A stretch of DNA of 64,000 nt from Rhodotorula mucilaginosa (lineage: Eukaryota > Basidiomycota > Microbotryomycetes > Sporidiobolales > Sporidiobolaceae): NCBI GenBank assembly GCA_034406715.1, contig CP137867.1, positions 1,054,001 through 1,118,000 of the forward strand. Direction: 5' to 3'. Numbering within the stretch: the stretch's first letter is position 1; each line of letters opens with the position of its first letter. Below, one piece after another: positions 46,628 to 59,224 of the stretch. The translations under genes were made by a program, and so were the position numbers. Below the pieces are notes generated by a model, which was given only the letters and a program-made list of their open reading frames with translations, was not told where the DNA came from and made no database searches.

Positions 46628-46976
46628 GGGTCGTCTTGATGGGTGTAAATTGCAGGGCTAGATCATTCCTAGCGTCAGGCTCTCGAGGACGTCCGTGGAC
46701 AACGATGATGACGAACCTGGGCGAGTTGACGACTGGAGCAGCAGGCGGAGCGGAGAAAAGGCAGCTCTGGGCGCACAGCACTAGCACAATAGGAAAGAGC
46801 ACAGCAAGCAGCAGCACGAGCAGGAGCGGGCAGAGACGAGTGAACAGCGCAAAGTCAACCTCATCGCAAGGTCTCGCCGTCTCTTGCTCATCGTTCTCAC
46901 TCAGTTTGCGGCTTGACGAAGGCAGCTGCGTGCACCAAGAGCTTCCTGATCGACTCTCCTTCGCCTTCCAGCCCCG
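46628..46976. promoter_or_regulatory. Divergent promoter, copy E / TAF7
   Basis: 349 bp between start codons. The half next to copy E resembles the array spacers; the half next to TAF7 does not. Confidence 0.5.
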
Positions 46977-48241
46977 ATGGATCCGGTCGCTTCGACGTCG
47001 TCCGGCCCTGCGTTGACGATCGCGGCAGGTCGACCTCGACGCCAACGCAGGACTCGGGTCACCGCAGATGGTTCAGACGACGACTACGGCGGCGGCGGGA
47101 GCGGGCACCGCCTCCGCGTCCGCATGGGTCACGGCCAGGGCGGAGGAGCGGGAGGCGGCGGCGCAGGAGGCCACGGCCAACAGCAGATGAACCCGGCAGA
47201 CTCGGTCGGCTGGGACCGCGAACTCGACTCGGACCCGGACGAACCGCTCGCGGTCGAGGAACACTTTATCCTCCGCGTGCCGCCCGAGATCGCCCCGAAA
47301 CTCCGAGAGCAGGTCGACAAGCGCGACGTCTCGTCCGACGTCTGGTTCAAGTTTAAAGACTCGCGCAGGGCCGTCTTTCACCTCGACAACAAACTCTACG
47401 GCGCCAAACTCGTCGACTTGCCCGCCCTGATCGAGAGTCAACGCCTGACCGGCGTCGGAGGCCAGACCGTCAAGGTCGCCGATGTCAGCCAGATGCTCCT
47501 CGTCGAGGAACAGATCAGGGACGAACCCGACGTGACACGCGACAAGGTCTTCAACATCGAAGATTTTGTCTACCCGCACGGAATCACGCCGCCACTCAAG
47601 CACGTCCGGAAACGCAGGTTCCGAAGACGGATCAATCGGAGGGTACGCTTTTTCCCAAGTCCTTTCGGTTGTGGCCGTCACGCCGTCCGGAGAGCTGATC
47701 CCGCACGCACGCTTTCCTACAGACAATTGAGCAAGTTGAGACGGCCGTCGAAAAGCTCCTCGAGGCAGACGCGCGAGCAGAAAAAGTCCAATTCGGTGCG
47801 TCTCACGCTCTCCCGGTTCAATTTTCGCGCCGGAGTGATACAAACTGACTCGAACCCAAACTCGCGACTCAGAAATGCTCGATTATGACGTTCCGTCCGA
47901 TGACGAGGACTATGACCCTGCTCAGCGACGCGGCGGCGAGACCGATTCGCTCGGCGCCCCGACCCCTCGCACTGGCGTCGACACGGGGGTCTCTTCGCCC
48001 GCGCCTTTCGGCGACGACTACAGCGTCGGGGCCGGTGGGAGTCAGCGCGGTGACGGTGACGAAGACGGTCGCGAAGACGACGACGACGACGACAGTAGTG
48101 ACGAGGCCGGGAGTGGGTACGATAGCGACCTCGCGAAGGAGATTGAAAAGGACCTCAATATGGCCAACAAGGGTCAAGGCGGGACGGACGAGTCCGGCTC
48201 CGACGACGACGATGGAGACGGCTTGTTCGGCGGAAGCTCGG

Positions 48242-48274
<33 letters not shown>

Positions 48275-48757
48275 CAGCCGGGCTCGATGCAGGGATGGGA
48301 GGAACGGGTACCAGCGGGGTTCCCGACGACGCAGAGACGGTCGAGGCGCGGAAACGGCTCAAGTTGCTTGCGGAGGAGATGGGAGACCTCGATCGCGCCA
48401 TTGCGGCGAAAGAGGTCGAGCTTGCAAAAGCGCCGAATCCAATCTTCAAGGTGCGCGCTGCTTGCCCATTGCATCCTCTTCTCTTCCTCTTCCCTGCTGA
48501 CTCCTGCTCCACGCCAACAGAAACGGTTCGAAGAACTCATCAAGAAGCTCACGTCGGAGCGCGACTCGAAAAAGGCGCAGCACGCCTCGATCTCGCACGA
48601 CATCGAAAAGCGACGAGAAGACGCCGCAGCGGCCGCACTGGCCGAGGCGGCCGACCCGCCTTCGTTGGCAGATGTGGTTCAGCCAGTCGCAGGTTCGAGT
48701 GCGACAGCCACGCCCGCTGCAGCCGGATCGGGGACCGACGCCATGGATCTCGCCTGA
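46977..48757 (+). CDS. TAF7: TFIID subunit TAF7
   Basis: TAF7 is a subunit of the general transcription factor TFIID. Exons 46977-47642, 47723-47795, 47873-48450 and 48521-48757 give 517 aa in phase. A Gly/Asp-rich N-terminus precedes the TAFII55 domain (~80-225): EEHFILRVPPEIAPKLRE, DVWFKFKDSRRAVFHLDNKL, YGAKLVDLPALIESQ, NIEDFVYPHGITPPLKHVRK and FRRR. Exon 2 adds TIEQVETAVEKLLEADARAE. A long acidic region follows, including an Asp run (about 48238-48274). The C-terminal coiled coil contains ARKRLKLLAEEMGDLDRAI and FEELIKKLTSERDSKKAQH. This agrees with fungal TAF7 architecture. Confidence 0.95.
48238..48274 (+). repeat. GAC/GAT codon repeat inside TAF7
   Basis: About 12 consecutive Asp codons (GAC and GAT mixed) in the acidic region. 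It is a likely site of length variation between strains. Confidence 0.8.
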
Positions 48758-48940
48758 ACTGTGTTGGTCCCGCATAGCCGAAATTTTGCACTGCACGAGC
48801 GATCATGTTGCCATATTTTGCTTTCCCTGTGATGATGAAAGGGTATCGTATGCACGGACATCGGATCAGACACTACGTTGTACAACCAAGGAGACATGCA
48901 ATAGAGGCGAGGAAAGGGCAGACTCGAGAAAGAAAGAAGG

Positions 48941-51755
<2,815 letters not shown>

Positions 51756-52413
51756 GATATCCTACTAGCTCTTTGCGAGGGACTAGGCTCAGGGCAACGG
51801 TACAGCGCGGCGTCTGGCGTTGCTGCGTGGGTACGAGGGCAGGCAGTTGGCGGTCGAGATGCGAGTTGCGGGCGGTTCCCGTGACTGGCGCGGTCGGTGC
51901 TGATGAGCCGAATCAATCTGATCTGGCGTGTGCTAGGCTCTTCTCTGTACGCGTAGCCGAGTGCGCAGCGCAGGCAGGAACGAAAAAAGCGAGAAACTGA
52001 AGCGCGAGATGAGAAAGAGCGAAAACGCGTCACGCGGGGCGCGCCTCGACGCGTCCCCGGCCTCGAAGGATCCTCTTCCTCCCCCCCTGGCCAGCCTGGA
52101 CACGCTGGTAAGCTAGTCCACTCTACCGCATAGCTTCTGAAGCTCGGAGACGGGCGCTCCGGGCATACACCATGCAGTTTGCTCTCTCCGAAGCACTTGT
52201 CGTGCTTTCGCCGCGTCCCTTTCACTTCAGCTTGGTCTCGCTGAGACTCTTTCTGGAGATGCAAAGAAGCCGAAACGCCCCGCAGAATTGTCCGGTGTAG
52301 GTCAGCCAGCTGAAGGATTGCGAGACCGTCCCGGGCAGAGCGGGTGGCGGGACGAGAGCCAGAAACCGCGCAAAGCCCCAAAGCTGGAAGGAGCTGCTCG
52401 GCACACCGACCGA
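51756..52413. other. MCM7 promoter region and CSD gene 3' region
   Basis: 658 bp with no supported coding exon. It carries the three ACGCGT boxes listed separately. Confidence 0.5.
51949..52054. promoter_or_regulatory. Three ACGCGT (MCB-like) boxes upstream of MCM7
   Basis: Perfect ACGCGT hexamers at 51949-51954, 52025-52030 and 52049-52054, that is 194 to 300 bp before the MCM7 start codon. ACGCGT is the MluI cell-cycle box bound by MBF (Mbp1/Swi6-type APSES factors) at G1/S genes in ascomycete yeasts. MCM genes are classic targets. Use by this organism is inference. Confidence 0.65.
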
Positions 52414-54179
52414 TCAAGATACATTGCTGGATATTGGGTACGTTGGACGCTGGGCCTCGGGCGAGGATTCCTCCGCCGGGCCGTAAGGCGGATACTGCGG
52501 GTAAGGGTGATGCGAGGCATAGAAATAGGAAAGATCCGCCGGCGCCGCTGTGAATGTCGGATATCCAGGCTCATATGACGGGAAGTACGAGTGGGTCGGC
52601 GAGAATGCAAGAGGCGGAGAAGGAACGAGGACAGCGTTGTGAGAGGCGTAAAAGGGTGGGACTTGAGAAGGCCGAGGCTCGTGGTACGATGCATAGGCGT
52701 GATAAAGGGTCTCGAAGGCTGATGCCGGAAATTCCGAGTACATGTACTGCGGCGTCGCGGGCGACATGGCGTAGGGGTGGATCGTCACCGAGCGATATCC
52801 CTCCGGCGCTGAGAGGTATCCGTCGCGGACAACAGGGCCAACTCGTCCGTCCGTCACGTATGCAACCTCGCCTGTACGCGGGGAGTGGGCTACGTCAGGG
52901 TCGCGGACAAGTAACACCGTCAAACATTCAAACTTGGGCGTTGGGCTCACTCTGCGCCTGCCGTTCGGCGAACGAACGTGATCTGGATTTGGGCTGCGGA
53001 GCAGGGGCGGAGGTCGGTTCGCGCGGCACCAGGCTCGGCGGTCTGTTAGACAGTGGTTCCGCTTCTGATCGTCGACGCGTATCTACTTGTTTCGGTCTCG
53101 ACGGCGACTGCGCGCCGCCGCCTTGGGGAGGACTGCCAATGCAAGGAGCGCCTGTGGTCTGAAATCGCGTCAGCCTATTCGTATGCCGTATGAAGGGGCA
53201 GGAAAGGAAAGCGTACCGCCCGGTCCGGTAACCTCTTGAGCTTGCCAACCTTTTGGACCTTGTACGATAGAGTATTCAACCTGACAAGTGGCGTCGTCAG
53301 TTCGTATTTGCGCATGTTCGGCAAATCCCGCCCTACGTACTGGTTCGCCCTGTATTTCGTCGGTAAGGACACATCCGATGCGGTCAGCATTTGATTTGTA
53401 GACTCGAAGAGCACCCACAATTTGGACCGACCTCGAGTAGAGACTTGAAGCCGTTCGGACCGCCTTTGACGCTGCTGATCGTTGTATAGTGGACGAACAC
53501 TAATCTCGAGCTTGCGTTAGCGTTCATAGCACAGGACCCTGCAGCCAGAGGTGAAGGTGTGGACCACGATATATGAATCGACCAACCTTCGACATCACCG
53601 AGCTCGTCCGCGGCGTCATCGAGGACAAATCCAAAACCCTGCAAGCGCGGTGTGAGCGGTCTCCCCTCCCACGCTTGATACACGCTCATGACACACCTTT
53701 TGCGCGTTGAAGAACTTGCAGACGCCTGATCTCCGGGGCGCGGAGGACGGTCCCTTAAGCTTGCTGCTCGTCTTCTCCGACCGCGACTCGCAGCGCTCTG
53801 GAACAGCTGCCCGCCTCTCCACCGCCTCGGCACTGCCTCCCTTTTCGATGTAGAAGAAGCCGGCTGGAAAGCCGCCGACTGCGACCGGCGGAGAGGCTGG
53901 CGCTATCGCGAGACCGGTCGGACGACTGCGGCGAGCTCCCGCGAGTTTGCTGTTCGGCAAGGCGCTTTCGATGTCGGCCAGCGAGGATAAGCCGGTCTGT
54001 GGTCGGTCGTCTGCTTCCTTCGAGCTGGTCGTATTGCGAAGAGTGTCGTCCGAATGCGTCCGCGTCCCGTCGCTGGGAGAGCCGAAAGTTTGTGCGCGGG
54101 AGATCGATGCGTCGTCCGGTAAAGACGGGGATGGATCGTTCGGATCCTCCCTGGCGCGCGCAGGCTCTCGCACAGCCAT
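52414..54179 (-). CDS. Cold-shock-domain nucleic-acid-binding protein
   Basis: Exons 53697-54179, 53587-53638, 53432-53499, 53341-53349, 53217-53280, 52951-53151 and 52414-52871 give 444 aa in phase. After a disordered Ser/Thr/Pro N-terminus (~150 residues) comes one complete cold-shock domain: GVCKFFNAQKGFGFVLDD, VFVHYTTISSVKG, GFKSLLE-GEP-VEYSIVQGPKGWQAQEV. The RNP-1-like motif is KGFGFV and the RNP-2-like motif is VFVHY. Exon 4 is only 9 nt and encodes Gly-Glu-Pro, needed for the GEPVEY turn. The C-terminal half is rich in Tyr/Pro/Ser (HPYPQYPPYG), like RNA-binding low-complexity tails. Likely an mRNA-binding regulator. Start: ATG at 54179; an upstream start cannot be excluded. Confidence 0.87.
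53341..53349 (-). other. 9 nt micro-exon in the cold-shock-domain gene
   Basis: It is bounded by AAATACAG on the acceptor side and GTACGTAG on the donor side. It supplies three codons (Gly-Glu-Pro) that complete the cold-shock domain; skipping it keeps frame but removes a conserved turn. Confidence 0.75.
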
Positions 54180-55529
54180 AGCTTGTTCCGAGCCGAGGCC
54201 GCGACGGAGCAGGCGCTCGACGCGACGACGGCGTCAGCGACGTTCGGCAAACGCTACGCCGAGTTGCCCTCCGCCTCTTCAAATGACGCAGTAAGTGCAC
54301 GCCGGAGGGAGAGTCCCGTCCTGCAGACGCGCGCGTCGGGTCTGTACAAGTACCGACTCCAGATCAAGCGCTTCGGCGAGCGAGACCAACGCCGATTCTT
54401 GCCGGCGCAGCCGAACGTCTTGCAAGTGCGGAGAGAAGCACGTTGTCGCCCCTCGCGTCGAGTGATGGACTACGTGCGCCTCACTTCGGCCGTTCTTCAA
54501 GCAAGCGACAGCGTCCGGAGCTGGCTGAAGCAACGCAATCTAGAATGTCGCGAGCGAGGAGCGTATGACCATCGCTCACGCTCTCCGGCAAGGCCGTGCG
54601 ACGATCTCTTTTTCTGCTTCCGCCGCTCCACACGGGTCGCGGCTCCGTGATTTCTTAATACGGTCTACATATCTTGGACTTCGGTAATACTTCGGTTCCC
54701 TCGCCGTCCCGAAACTTCGCAGCCAAAGCAGCATGCATGAGCCAGCTCGCTTCCGGCAGTTGCTCTCTGCTCTCTGCAGTGTCAAGCTTGCGTTGGTCTC
54801 CATGCGATTCTGCGGGTGGCTGCTGTACAGTAACGTTACTGCGGTCCGTACACAACTTCATTTGGTGTGTGTCTGGCATATCGTATTACACGTGTCTCGA
54901 ACTCTCCTCGAGAGCTTGTTCGCGCAAACTCTCAGCCCAGAAATTCCGGGACTGGAAGGTGCTCGACTGTAAGTTACCCGGCAACGCCAGTACTTCAGAG
55001 TAACGCAGGGACTCGAAGCCGACGGCTTCAGCGGGTGAATGCTTTGTACAGTACTATATAGTCTGTAGCGGCATAAACCTTCGGTCGATGGTCGACTCGA
55101 AAAAGCGGCGCCGAGAAGCATCCCGAGTCCGTGCGCTGCGGTACATACTGTACCCGCCTTGCGCCAGCTGCTACAGCACATACTGTACTGTACATAGCCC
55201 GCGCGATTCGGAGCTCGAAGGATGAATTTGCTTGTCCGATCCTCGTGTGCACATTAAATGAACAGCTTGGGGCAGAGCTTCGGTACGTCGATCAACCTGC
55301 AGCCGCTTCGGCCGGGCCATCGCGCGGCCGGCGCAGAGCGAGACTGGGCAGAGAGAGACTGGGCAGAGAGCCCCCGACGTCTTTACTGTAAGCAGACTTT
55401 GGTCCGCGAGCCAAACTGAACGGAGCCCGGGAGGCGAGGCATCGCAGCAGGCCGAGCGGGTGACATCTCGCGGCACGAAGATGGGGAGGAGCGGAAACCC
55501 AAGTATTGCATTACTACCCTTGTGATCGT
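54180..55529. other. 1.35 kb gene-poor region with repeated TACTGTAC motifs
   Basis: No convincing gene on either strand. It holds the cold-shock gene promoter, the SCAMP 3' region, and several copies of a TGTACAGTA/TACTGTACA motif. Confidence 0.4.
54824..55194. repeat. Dispersed TGTACAGTA / TACTGTACA motif cluster
   Basis: TGTACAGTA at 54824-54832 and 55045-55053; TACTGTAC at 55146-55153; a double copy TACTGTACTGTACA at 55181-55194. The two forms are reverse complements, so each is a near-palindromic site. Confidence 0.6.
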
Positions 55530-57177
55530 TCAGACTTCGGCCGTCTGGTTCGCAGAAGCCGGCATGCTGTGCGCCTTGAAGAGGTACTGCTTGATCCCGT
55601 CTGGATCGCGCCGGAAACGCTCAAGTCAACGTCGAGCCACCACCGCGATCGCGTGGCAGCGAAAGTATGCTCACACATCTGGATTTCCTGCTTGGCTTGC
55701 GCAAACGAGTGACCTTGCTCGCCATGGCTGTGTGCCCAGACCTGCAGGACGAGGATGTCGTCAGCGTGGCGAAACCCAAACGACGAGACAACGGGAAGAT
55801 CTCGGACAGACATTCTTGTACATCCAGAGGAAGGCGAGTCCTTCGAGGGCCCACCCGGCCGTCGCGAGCGCGCAAAACACTCCGGCGACGATGTGGCCGC
55901 CCGTGAAGCGCGAGATGAGGTTGATCAGTCCCGCCGAGCCTGACGAAGGGATGCCGATGAACCTGGGTTTTTTTTGTCACGTGAATCAGCGGTCGCATGC
56001 GATGCGCTGCGACGAGGACTCTCTCTGGACCTACATGTAGGCGCAGAAGGCGACGTGGAATGCACCGAACAAGAAGAACGCGTAGAAAAAGAAGCTATAT
56101 CTGCAGGTCATGTGGATCGGTTAATCGATAGCGCGACGCGGGACAAGGACATGCGGTCGACTCACTCTTTCGCGTAGGCGTTGTACACGGGGCGGTCTGG
56201 AGGGATCATTCTTATCAACATCACAAGCGCGAACAAGTTCGTGGGAAAGGAACGCACACCACAGGAGGAACGACAATGCTCCGATTACCGGAACATACAT
56301 AATCGCCGCGCCGAGATCTGTACCGCGAGTCGAAGCCCCGTCAGCCTTCCGTCGATCACGGTCAAGTCGCACGAGTGAGAGCAAACAGACCCGAGCCGCC
56401 GTTGGATGCGCCCGAGACGAGGAGCAAGATGGCGCCGACCAAGTTGATGATGAGCGTCAGGATGAGGAACATCCAGATGCGGTAGATGGTGGTCATGGTC
56501 GCCTGGTGTGCTTGAGGGATCTCGTCTCTGGTGTCGCCAAGGGGGTTCAGGGATCAGGTGTGCCGGATCTGAAAGAGTGCGGTCGGGGGACGCACTCGAT
56601 GCTGTGGAAGAGCAAAGGGAAAGGACCGGGAGGCCAGTTGTTGCGGCCGCTGCGAGCGTGGTCCGCGTCAGTGGCCTGTGTTTCGTAGAAGACTCCAGCC
56701 GCAGACTCACTGTTTCCGAATGTGCTCCTGCTTCTGCTTGAGGGCCGTTTCCCTCGCCTGAGACCCAAAGTGGAGCGGGAAGCAATCTTTGATCAGCCAC
56801 GGTCACGCCTGCCAGAGCAGCTGAACCACAGGGACTCACGGCCAGCTCCTGTTCCCTGCGCTGCAAGTCTGCCAAGCGCGCCTGCATGTCTGCGTTCCCG
56901 CTCGCCGCCGCCGCTTGCTGATCGGGGAGGTCGTACGTCGACGCGCCCTTGAACGAGGCGGCATCGTACTCTTCGTGCGCGTGCGAGTTGAGCCCTGCTT
57001 GGACTGCCGGGTCTGCGAACGGGTTCTGCACGTCCACATCACAGCCAGTCAGCACATCGCCGCCGCGTCGACGTTCGTCCGCGTCTCATCGTTCGTCCCT
57101 TGTCTCGGACGTCCGCTGAGCGAGCAACTCACCGAGTCGAGCGACTGCGGTTGCGGATCCGAGAATGGGTTCGACAT
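55530..57177 (-). CDS. Secretory carrier-associated membrane protein (SCAMP)
   Basis: SCAMPs are four-pass proteins of recycling endosomes and post-Golgi vesicles. Eleven exons (57133-57177, 56840-57025, 56712-56758, 56596-56649, 56373-56527, 56258-56317, 56166-56196, 56035-56100, 55812-55962, 55675-55741, 55530-55600) give 310 aa in phase. The N-terminus has NPF motifs (MSNPFSDP, NPFADP) that bind EH-domain proteins, then a coiled coil (MQARLADLQRREQELA). The family signature GRNNWPPGPFPLLFHSIEDE precedes four membrane spans (IWMFLILTLIINLVGAILLL, IMYVPVIGALSFLLWY, FFFYAFFLFGAFHVAFCAYM, IVAGVFCALATAGWALEGLA). WYRPVYNAYAKE marks the conserved loop. The E5/E6 junction is the least certain. Confidence 0.92.
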
Positions 57178-57641
57178 CGCTGCCTAACGGTTTACTATGT
57201 CCTGGGCGCAATGGCCGTGTTCGGTCCGTCCGCAAGGAGGAGGCGGTGCCGAGTCGGAAAAATAGGAAAAGGTAATGCGCGCATTTGTATTCGACCATTA
57301 CTCTCGCGAGCAATTTCCACGCTGGCGTTTTAGAAGGCCCTCGCACCTTTCCGGGGCGCTGCCTATACTCGCTCGCAGCTATAGAGTATAATCGACTCGA
57401 GCAAAAGGCCAGCTTGCTGGTTTCCGATTTTTTTTCTTTCGAAGCGTTTGGTCGGCCGGGTCCGGAACCGGCAGCTGCTGATCAAAAGATTACAAAAGGG
57501 GGGCCTCCGCGCGCGCGTGGGCTCTCGGCGGAGATGCAGCAGCTGCTGGCAGAGTGCAGCACTTGAGGACGGTACAGTCACTGTAAGGCATGCAGCGCAG
57601 CCGCACTTGACCACTTCGCAGACTCGCTTGACCAACTCCGA
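57178..57641. promoter_or_regulatory. Divergent promoter, SCAMP / GT17 gene
   Basis: 464 bp between start codons; no coding exon or recognised site. Confidence 0.45.
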
Positions 57642-59117
57642 ATGCCTCGAGTCCGCACCGTCGCCACTGCCCTCGGCGGACTCTGCTGCGCGTGGTTCCT
57701 GTTCGTCCACCCGTTCCTCCCGCGAGGCTACTTTGCGTATTCGACTCGACCGCTCTGGGACCGCGACGAGGCGCCGCAGCAAGTGTTGCGGCAGTACTGG
57801 ACTCCGGACTTGGCGCCCGCGGACCGATGCCGACTGCACGGGTGGACCGCTCGCGATGAAGAGACGCAGGTGTGGGATGCGGTACGTGCAGCCAGTCGCC
57901 CCGCACTCGTCAAGGGATACTGACGTTGGTGCCACTCCCTGTAATAGACCATTTTCTCGACCGAGACGGACTTGTACTTGACCCGACTACACGAGCTCGC
58001 CCCCGTCGTCGACCGGTTCTTTGTCCTCGAGTCGGATCGCACCTTCACCGGCCTCGAGAAACCCCTCCTCTTGCACGATCTACTTGAAAAGGACACGCGC
58101 TTCGCTCCCTTCCGAGCCAAGATTACCTACCGCACCTTCAACGGTCGCACGCTCGAAAAGGGCGAATCGCCGTTCGCGCAGGAAGGGCAGATGCGCACTG
58201 CCATGACGGACCTCTTGCGTCCTGAACTCGCCGACGTCAATGGCCCACCTCCCGTCATGCTCTTCAGCGATGTCGACGAGATCCCGTCCCGCCGAACGGC
58301 CCAGCTCCTCAAAGCGTGCGACTTTGAAGCGCCGATGCACCTCGGTCTGAGGTCGTACCTCTACTCGTTCGAGTTTGAGGAAGGGGGCGAGACGGCGAGT
58401 TGGCGGGCCAAGGCCGTACAGTGGCCCGAGCGAGGGAACGGCGCAGACGAGTTCTATTCGTAAGCCGCCCGCGGACGCGCGCCTTTTTTGCTGGATGTCG
58501 AGACACGCTGACCCTTGAACCCCCCTTTTGTCCTCAGACATGGCAAGGTCACTGAGCGAGTATTGGCCAACTCCGGATGGCACTGCTCGTACGTCGAATT
58601 TCCCGTTCGCAATTCTCCTCATGATCGTGCCTAACCCCTACTCGGTCTCACCGTAGCTGGTGCTTCCGCCGCTTGTCCGAATTCAAGACCAAGGTGCGAT
58701 TCTTTTTGCTTGAAAAGTCATTGACAGGACAACGGATACTGACGCCTCGACGACGCGTCGCAGGCTGAAGGATACAGTCACGTCGACAGGCTCGGCTCTC
58801 GCACGAGTGCGCTCCTCCGCCCGGAGCGGATCCAGAAGACCATCTGTACCGGACTAGACTTTTTCGGCATGCTACCGGAAGCCTACACGTACCGAGATCT
58901 CATAGACAAGGTTCGGATCAGACCGTGCGTTTTTTTCTCTCTTTCCCCCACGTTCGCGTGAGTCGAGATAACTGGCGCTGACTCTGTATCGTGAGGAAAC
59001 AGTAAACAATCCGCTGTCGACATTCCCTCCTATGTCGTTGAACACCCGGACGAGCTCCGATATCTGCTCCCCGGTCCAGGGCATTGCATCAGGGAAGACG
59101 CGCCACCAGGGTCGTAA
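57642..59117 (+). CDS. GT17 family beta-1,4-N-acetylglucosaminyltransferase (GnT-III-like)
   Basis: This is a Golgi type II membrane enzyme related to the bisecting-GlcNAc transferase MGAT3. Exons 57642-57881, 57948-58459, 58538-58588, 58657-58693, 58764-58924 and 59003-59117 give 371 aa in phase. A short N-terminal anchor (VATALGGLCCAWFLFVHPFL) is followed by the GT17 core: IFSTETDLYLTRLHEL, DRFFVLESDRTFTGLEKPL, PVMLFSDVDEIPSRRT (with the conserved DVDEIP) and HLGLRSYLYSFEF. Then NSGWHCSWCFRRLSEFKTK and the C-terminal block SYVVEHPDELRYLLPGPG. The true acceptor substrate in fungi is not established from sequence. Confidence 0.92.
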
Positions 59118-59224
59118 CTTCCGGTGTCGTAGAGCCATACATGTAACGTATCGATAGACTTTCCTGCGTACGAGAAATAACTGTCCATTGCTGTTCGTTC
59201 TCCTTTCTAGAATCGAAACGTAGT

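Noticed and set aside
39476-46976. Possible mobile element driving the tandem array
   Set aside because: I looked for terminal inverted repeats, target-site duplications, reverse transcriptase or transposase motifs in the spacers and saw none; unequal crossing over is sufficient.
54674-55003. 109-codon + strand frame in the gene-poor region
   Set aside because: Cys/Ser-rich, no homology recognised and no splice context; not enough to call a gene.
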